Assembly (NCBI GenBank): GCA_015183035.1 | Contig: JACZZP010000016.1 | Coordinates: 186,001 to 250,000, forward strand | Origin: Meloidogyne chitwoodi | Lineage: Eukaryota > Nematoda > Chromadorea > Rhabditida > Meloidogynidae | Length of the DNA stretch: 64,000 bases | Direction of reading: 5' to 3' | Part shown: piece after piece, positions 59,001 to 64,000 of the stretch | How positions within the stretch are numbered: the first letter of the stretch is position 1 | Layout of the letters: every line of letters begins with the position of its first letter | Position numbers and translations under genes: made by a program | Notes under the pieces: generated by a model | What the model saw: only the letters and a program-made list of their open reading frames with translations | What the model was told of the DNA's origin: nothing | Databases searched by the model: none

Positions 59001-60699
59001 TGTTTTTACATAAAAAATTAAATTGGACAAACAAAAAGATGAGGGTTAAACTTATTTAAAATCTCTCAAAACTTCTTAAAAAATTTTTTTTTAAATTTTT
59101 AAACAACACTAACTTAAGACCAAAATTGGCAAAATTTAATTATTTTGGCATATTTGGTTATTAAAAAAATAAAATAAATTTGCTATAATCCTAAAATTTT
59201 AATAATAATTTTAGGATATATATATAGCAGATACAATTTGTCAAAATATTGAAGACTTATATAGGGCACACAAACAAGCAGATCTATTAGGATCTAGCAG
59301 CAGTTCAAGTCAACCTAACGCAAAAACATGTAAGATTATTGTCCATTTTTTCCTCGTTAAACATTCAATTTAAAAAAGTATTATTTTTTCAAAATCAAAG
59401 ATTTAATTGTAAAATAATAATAAAAAGGTGCCTAACAATTATCCCTCCCTTTCTTTCACTTATACACATCACTCTAAACTATTGTGGGGTGAGGAACTAG
59501 TTTTAGACCAGTTCTATTTTCGGAAATTGATAGTTCCGTGGTTCCAGTTCAGAAACTGGAACTGTATAGTTCTGGAACTAAACTTTCCAATCACTGACCA
59601 CCCATTGAAAAACTTGGAATGTTTTTGGAACGAATGGAGATGTTTAAAACGGGGGTCGACCCATATTTGAGTATATGAAGGAGGGATAAAAAAACAATTA
59701 CGAAAACAATTAAATATAAAATAAGAAATTATGTACATATAAAAAGCAAACCAATTATGTACATATAAAAAGCAATTATCAACTTGACAAAAAATTATCA
59801 AATATTTTTTAGCACCTGCAGTTGATAACATGTATCTTGCATTTAATCAAATTTTATACAAGCCTGCAATTATGTATTTTATTAATAAAAAATATAAAAA
59901 ACCAATTTCTGAGTATCATACTACTATGTACAATACAGTTAAAAAACTTGAACAGAAAGCGATTGAACTTTTAAGCAGAATTGGAAGAATTGACGAAAAT
60001 TCTGATTACTTGGTAAATAATTTTTAAATTAAATATTCTTTACACTAGAATAACAAATCTTTGAAAAAGTAGAAATTTAAGCATTTACACTAACCTAATT
60101 TTCTGAGAAAATAGAGAAATTTTAGTATTATAAATTTGAATTTTTAAATCATCTTCTAATTAGTTTTTGACTCCGTTTCCGCCAAATTAGTGGTTTAGAA
60201 AAAAAATTATTAAATAAATTTTTTAAATTATCATAAATTAAATATAAAAAAATAATTATTTTTTTAGAAATATTATTTTGGTATTATTCATCTGCCAGAA
60301 GAAAACCCATACGTAAACTTAGCTGAATTTAAAAATACAAATCTTGACGTATATTTTAATTTTAATCAATCTCATTTTAAATTCGAAGAAGTAAAGAAAA
60401 ATGACTTAAAAACACCTAATGAAATTGAAGAAGAACCTCTAACTGGACAAAGTTCATTTAAAGTCAGTGGAATAACTAGTGCTGCATCATCAGGACACAT
60501 AAAATTATCAGAAACAGAAGATGAGAATGTAAAAAGTGAAAAAGAACAGGAAACTGATGACGAGGAGATTGAAGATAATGATTCGGATGAGAATGATAAC
60601 AATCAAAGTCAATCAGATCAGTTATCTAAAAAACAAACAAGTTTAATTCATAAAATCATAATTTTATTTTACCAAAATAATCTAAACCAATTAATTTAG
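56080..60699 (+). CDS. Large secreted helical protein, 585 aa
   Basis: Eight exons (56080-56332, 57137-57462, 57713-57726, 58344-58597, 58834-58997, 59215-59329, 59813-60012, 60268-60699) all join in phase; exon 3 is a 14-base microexon. Signal peptide MHFLTILPFLFIFLIIPMLG. A basic amphipathic stretch (FKSAFSSVVDKFKKMKKS) leads to long Lys/Glu-rich helical regions. YLNYIYQ (331-337) and ICQNIEDLY (345-353) echo the YLNYLY and FCKNVDKIY motif of the pseudogene at 571-1721, suggesting a distant family link. A Ser-rich linker and an acidic tail (ETDDEEIEDNDSDENDN) follow. Three introns contain MITEs. The last few codons could instead be intronic if a donor near 60640 is used. Function unknown; extracellular by its signal peptide. 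Confidence 0.75.
56765..56950. mobile_element. MITE with 50-bp inverted repeats, 186 bp
   Basis: Starts GGTACTTACGTATTATCCCT and ends with the inverse; TTTTGCGGAC boxes lie inside each arm. Flanked by AAAAAATG octamers (56757-56764, 56951-56958). Located in intron 1 of the 585-aa gene. Terminal ten bases resemble the foldback element at 54447. Confidence 0.82.
58081..58310. mobile_element. GGAACT-rich MITE, 230 bp
   Basis: CAGTAATGGGAAAGTTCC at the left and GGAACTTTCCCATCACTT at the right, flanked by exact ATTACTAT octamers (58073-58080, 58311-58318). Inside intron 3 of the 585-aa gene. Same family as 2140-2315. Confidence 0.88.
59484..59597. mobile_element. Partial GGAACT-rich MITE
   Basis: Shares GGGGTGAGGAACTAG and ACTTTCCAATCACTG with 58081-58310. 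The right end is recognisable; the left end is missing or altered and no target duplication was found. In intron 6 of the 585-aa gene. Confidence 0.6.
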
Positions 60700-61411
60700 A
60701 AATGAAAAAATATTTTGATTAAAAATCAATTTGATAAACATCCTACCCGCCAAAACCAAAAAACAAATTAAAAGTTTAATAAATGCCAAAAAAAGTTTAT
60801 CACTGCATAAATATAATTAATTTTTTTTCAGAATAGATGCCTTGGTTGGATGGCTCTTTTAATAAACAAAATAGATTAAAACAGAAAATTAAAAGATAAA
60901 ACAGAAATAAATAAAAATTAAAAAGAGAGAAAGCCAACCAAAAGGGGAACTTTTGTAATGGTAAAAAATAATTTAAATAAAATATGTAAAATATGCTTAA
61001 AGGGTTAGTTTATGAAAATAATTAAAGCAAAGTTGTTAATAAGTACAAAATTTTTGTTTTAGTAATAAATTGGTTAAATTTAAAAAATATCATAGGCTTA
61101 AAGGCTCTGTTTTTTCTGAATTTATCTGTTGATTGGTGATTGAAGAAGTAGCCTATTGAAATTCCCTGCGTTTATTCGTTGTAAATACTCGATAAATCTC
61201 ACTTAAATTTTGAATATAAGAAAAAAGGAAAACATTTTAATAGAAAATAATAGTTTAGTCAAAAAATCTAAAAATTAAAAAAGTTGGTTAATTTTGATAA
61301 ATTTAAATGTTTTTTTAACTATCCCCCACAGGCCACTCCCCCAATTTACCAACACTCAACAGACTCAAATAATCTTTTTTTAAAAGTTCTTGTCAATTCA
61401 ATGTGTTTAGT
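60700..61411. other. Intergenic region between convergent genes
   Basis: Holds the 3' ends of the 585-aa and 303-aa secreted-protein genes. No repeat or RNA was recognised. Confidence 0.5.
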
Positions 61412-63221
61412 CTACACATCCTTTAGCAAATCATCTAAAAATAACGTAATATTTAAGATTTAATATTAAAATTATTTACCTAAAGTTTCAGATGGTTGTC
61501 CACTAAATACCGAATTTACATAATTCTCAATATCCGTTTTTAATTCTTTTAATTCTGTGTTATGAGTTTTAATAAAATTAATAAGTTGTTGACGTTTATC
61601 CTCAGAGTTGACATATTTCAAAATTTTAATTATAATAGCTAATTGCTCTTGCAACAGAGTTTTTATAGCTTGATTATTCTATGGAAGAAAAAACAATTAA
61701 TTTTAATATTTTCGAATAAACTTTCAATTTTATATTTAAATGCTCTAATAAATTTAAATATATATTTTAAAAATGTTTTTGGCCCCTTGTTTAATTGTTA
61801 CAATCATAAAATATATACCAGTTTGATCTGCAAATATGGTCCATCATGAAGTGCTGGTGCACTCAAAAATTGATTATATTTCTGAACAAGATTGTTAATA
61901 ATGTTTAAATGAGGATTAGCGGTGTTTTGTTGCTCTTGAACATTAATCTGGCTTAACCTATTTTCAAAACTTTTTAGTAACTTATTTAATTTAATGTTTG
62001 AATTAATCAAAAATTGTTCAAGTCGTTCATTAGCTATGTTAAGGTCAACAATTGTATCTAGAATTGTTAATTGATTTATTAATTCTTTTTTCAATACTTC
62101 ATTATAAATAGGTTCATTTCGTTGAATATTTCCTTTAAAATATTAAAGATTACAATTTACACTTGTTATTATTAAAAGACACTCTCTTGGGGTATCCAAA
62201 TAACTTTATGGACAGACAAATGTCTAGTTTCTGTCCAATTGTACGCAAAAAATGTTACACTTATTACGTCCAGAAAAATTTAAGGAAAAATATTTGGGAA
62301 GATCGCTTTTCCTAATTTTGTAAAAATTTCTCAAAAATTGTCCAAATTTTTGAGAAACTTTAATTTTAAATAAATCTAATTTTATTTAATTTATTTTTTA
62401 AATTTTAGTTTATATTTTTATATAAATTAAAAAAAAAGTTATGATAAAATAACACTGGGACGGCCTTATAGCGAAAGTCAATTTTGTATTAACAAATAAG
62501 TGTAATATTTGTAATTTAATTACCTGGATTAGATGTTCCTGCAGGAAAAAATTGGTGTTGAGAAGATTCAGAGTATTGCAAATTTGGATTTTGATTAAAA
62601 ATTGGTTTTGATTGATCAATTTGTAAATGATGTGTTGGTACTTGATAGTTTTCGAGTGTAAAACTATAGTAATTCAAATATTAATAAAATACCAAAATTT
62701 ATCTACCTTGGTTGATTATCGTTTTGTGAACTGGCAAGGTGTCGACTGACTTGGCCAGTAGCTTAATTTAAAAAAAATTATTTGTTAAATAAAAGTTATA
62801 TGTTTTAAATTTATATTTATTGGGAAATTTGTGTTAATTCCAGATTGGATTAACCTCAAAAAATTCTGACGGATTCTATCTGAATATACACACAAAACAC
62901 TGATTAAATCCGTAAAATCTATTTTACTTACCAAAATCTAGTAGGTGAATTACTTGTGTTCCTTTTTTTGATTTTTTTGGTTGATTAGCTAAATTTATTT
63001 TTTGATAAAAATAAATAAATTTATTATATTAATTGATTTTTAACAATTTTTAAAATTAAATTATTTAAAATTAATTTTATTTAAAATATTAGTTCACTTG
63101 TATTGGCAGGTCTCTTTCCCCTTCTATCATCATTTCCAGAATATTTATCCATACAAAGCACAAAATATTTCAAAATTAAAAAATTTAATAAAATCAAACG
63201 AAATAACAAAATAAAATTCAT
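61412..63221 (-). CDS. Unrecognised secreted helical protein, 303 aa
   Basis: Seven exons (63221-63098, 62988-62932, 62761-62707, 62663-62524, 62132-61819, 61678-61480, 61434-61412) join in phase. Signal peptide MNFILLFRLILLNFLILKYF ending near VLCMDK; the MN(F/L) start and Cys-Met junction resemble the BED-finger proteins, as does the basic DDRRGKRPANT that follows. The middle is Gln/Asn/His-rich and probably disordered. The C-terminal half is predicted helical (KKELINQLTILDTIVDLNIA; EQLAIIIKILKYVNSEDKRQ). No zinc finger or known domain. Intron 4 has a fragment of repeat R1. Convergent with the 585-aa gene. Confidence 0.75.
62335..62455 (-). repeat. Dispersed repeat R1, tail fragment
   Basis: Only the A+T-rich tail (GAGAAACTTTAATTTTAAAT to AAGTTATGATAAAATAAC) is present; the GCAGCCGCGG block is absent. 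In intron 4 of the 303-aa secreted-protein gene. Confidence 0.6.
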
Positions 63222-64000
63222 TTTTTGAAAATAAAAAAGAATTTTAAAATTAAAATTTGGACAATTTTTTTTTGAAATTAAAAAAAAATTTTTTTATCCA
63301 ACTAAGACGATACCACTATAAATAAATTAAAAATTTTTTCTTTCTTCATTTATAAATGTTGTCAATTTACATACGCGTTTGGCTTTTTCTTAAGCAAAGT
63401 GATACATAGAGAGAGAGAGGCATGAGTGCATTTACATCCAATAATTTTTTTAAAATTTTAAAATAAAATGCCATAAAAATAAAATGTCAAAATTACAAAA
63501 TAACCCCCAGAGTTTTTATATTGCTAAGTGTTTCTTGACCAAAAAAAATTTTTTTTAAGTTTAAGTAGAAAATGTTGTTATCTATCTAGGGTTTTCTAGT
63601 CTCGGTCAATCTCTTAGGTATTAAGACATGTTTTGATTAAATCTAAATTAAAGTTAATATGGATATTTTTTTAATTTTTAATTAGTCAATTTTCTAAAAA
63701 AACTCTCTATTTTGTAGTTAAAAAATCCATTTGAAATCTAGAAAACTTGAGTAAACAAATTAATATGTTTTAAGTAAAATTGGCATTTTGTCCAGTAATA
63801 AAAAAAGAATAAATCAATGATACATGTAGAATTATAAGTTGGCAAAATTGAAAAATAAGAGGTAAAATTTGCCAATCTATGGATTGCACATGAGTTAATG
63901 CCAATTGCACTTTTTAAATGCTTGTATGAGGAAATCTTTAATCGTTTAAATTTTCCTCTAACAGAGAGTTAGAGAAATTTTTAAATTTTATTTATAAAAT
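63222..64000. other. Upstream intergenic DNA
   Basis: Promoter side of the minus-strand gene at 61412-63221. A+T-rich, includes a GAGAGAGAGAG run near 63410; no exon or inverted repeat was recognised. Confidence 0.5.

Overview
The window looks like nematode nuclear DNA, most likely from a plant-parasitic root-knot nematode (Meloidogyne-like). The evidence is very high A+T content, multi-exon genes with mostly short introns ending in TTTCAG/TTTTAG-like acceptors, nematode-type seven-transmembrane chemoreceptors, C-type lectin-domain secreted proteins, and many lineage-specific secreted proteins of the kind seen in effector repertoires. The species is inferred, not proven. All gene models were spliced by hand; nearly every exon set closes with consistent phase.

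Layout. 0-5.5 kb: a decayed secreted-protein gene, two small transposons, a 453-aa secreted protein and a small Cys-rich peptide gene. 6.4-11 kb: two tail-to-tail double C-type-lectin genes. 11.8-12.8 kb: two tiny secreted-peptide genes. 13.1-16.6 kb: two GPCR genes. 16.8-30.2 kb: a run of secreted-protein genes (two tandem paralogues separated by a nested transposon pair, a paralogue of the 0.5-1.7 kb pseudogene, and two unrecognised ones). 29.4-44.1 kb: a large inverted duplication carrying secreted proteins with BED-like zinc fingers, rich in transposon insertions, with a small peptide-hormone-like gene near its centre. 46.5-48.4 kb: a third GPCR. 48.5-51.4 kb: a WNK kinase, the one broadly conserved gene. 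52-55 kb: gene-poor DNA with three transposons. 56.1-63.2 kb: two convergent multi-exon secreted-protein genes.

Three themes stand out. (1) Several secreted proteins (pseudogene 571-1721 and the genes at 2747-4108, 16799-18112, 20738-22633, 23125-24671, more weakly 56080-60699) share a short motif, [FI]C-x2-[IV]-x3-[YF] followed about a dozen residues later by C, suggesting one expanded helical secreted family. (2) Two tiny genes (12404-12810, 35570-35771) encode signal peptide, spacer, furin-like RxKR, then one short C-terminal peptide ending in Gly-stop, the layout of an amidated secreted peptide. (3) At least twelve non-autonomous DNA transposons can be delimited by target-site duplications, nearly all 8 bp, one 9 bp with long inverted repeats; one pair is nested and one interrupts a coding exon.

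Most short single-frame ORFs here are shadows of A+T-rich repeats or pieces of multi-exon genes and are not listed. No tRNA, rRNA or CRISPR was found. No function is claimed for the unrecognised secreted proteins beyond what is visible.
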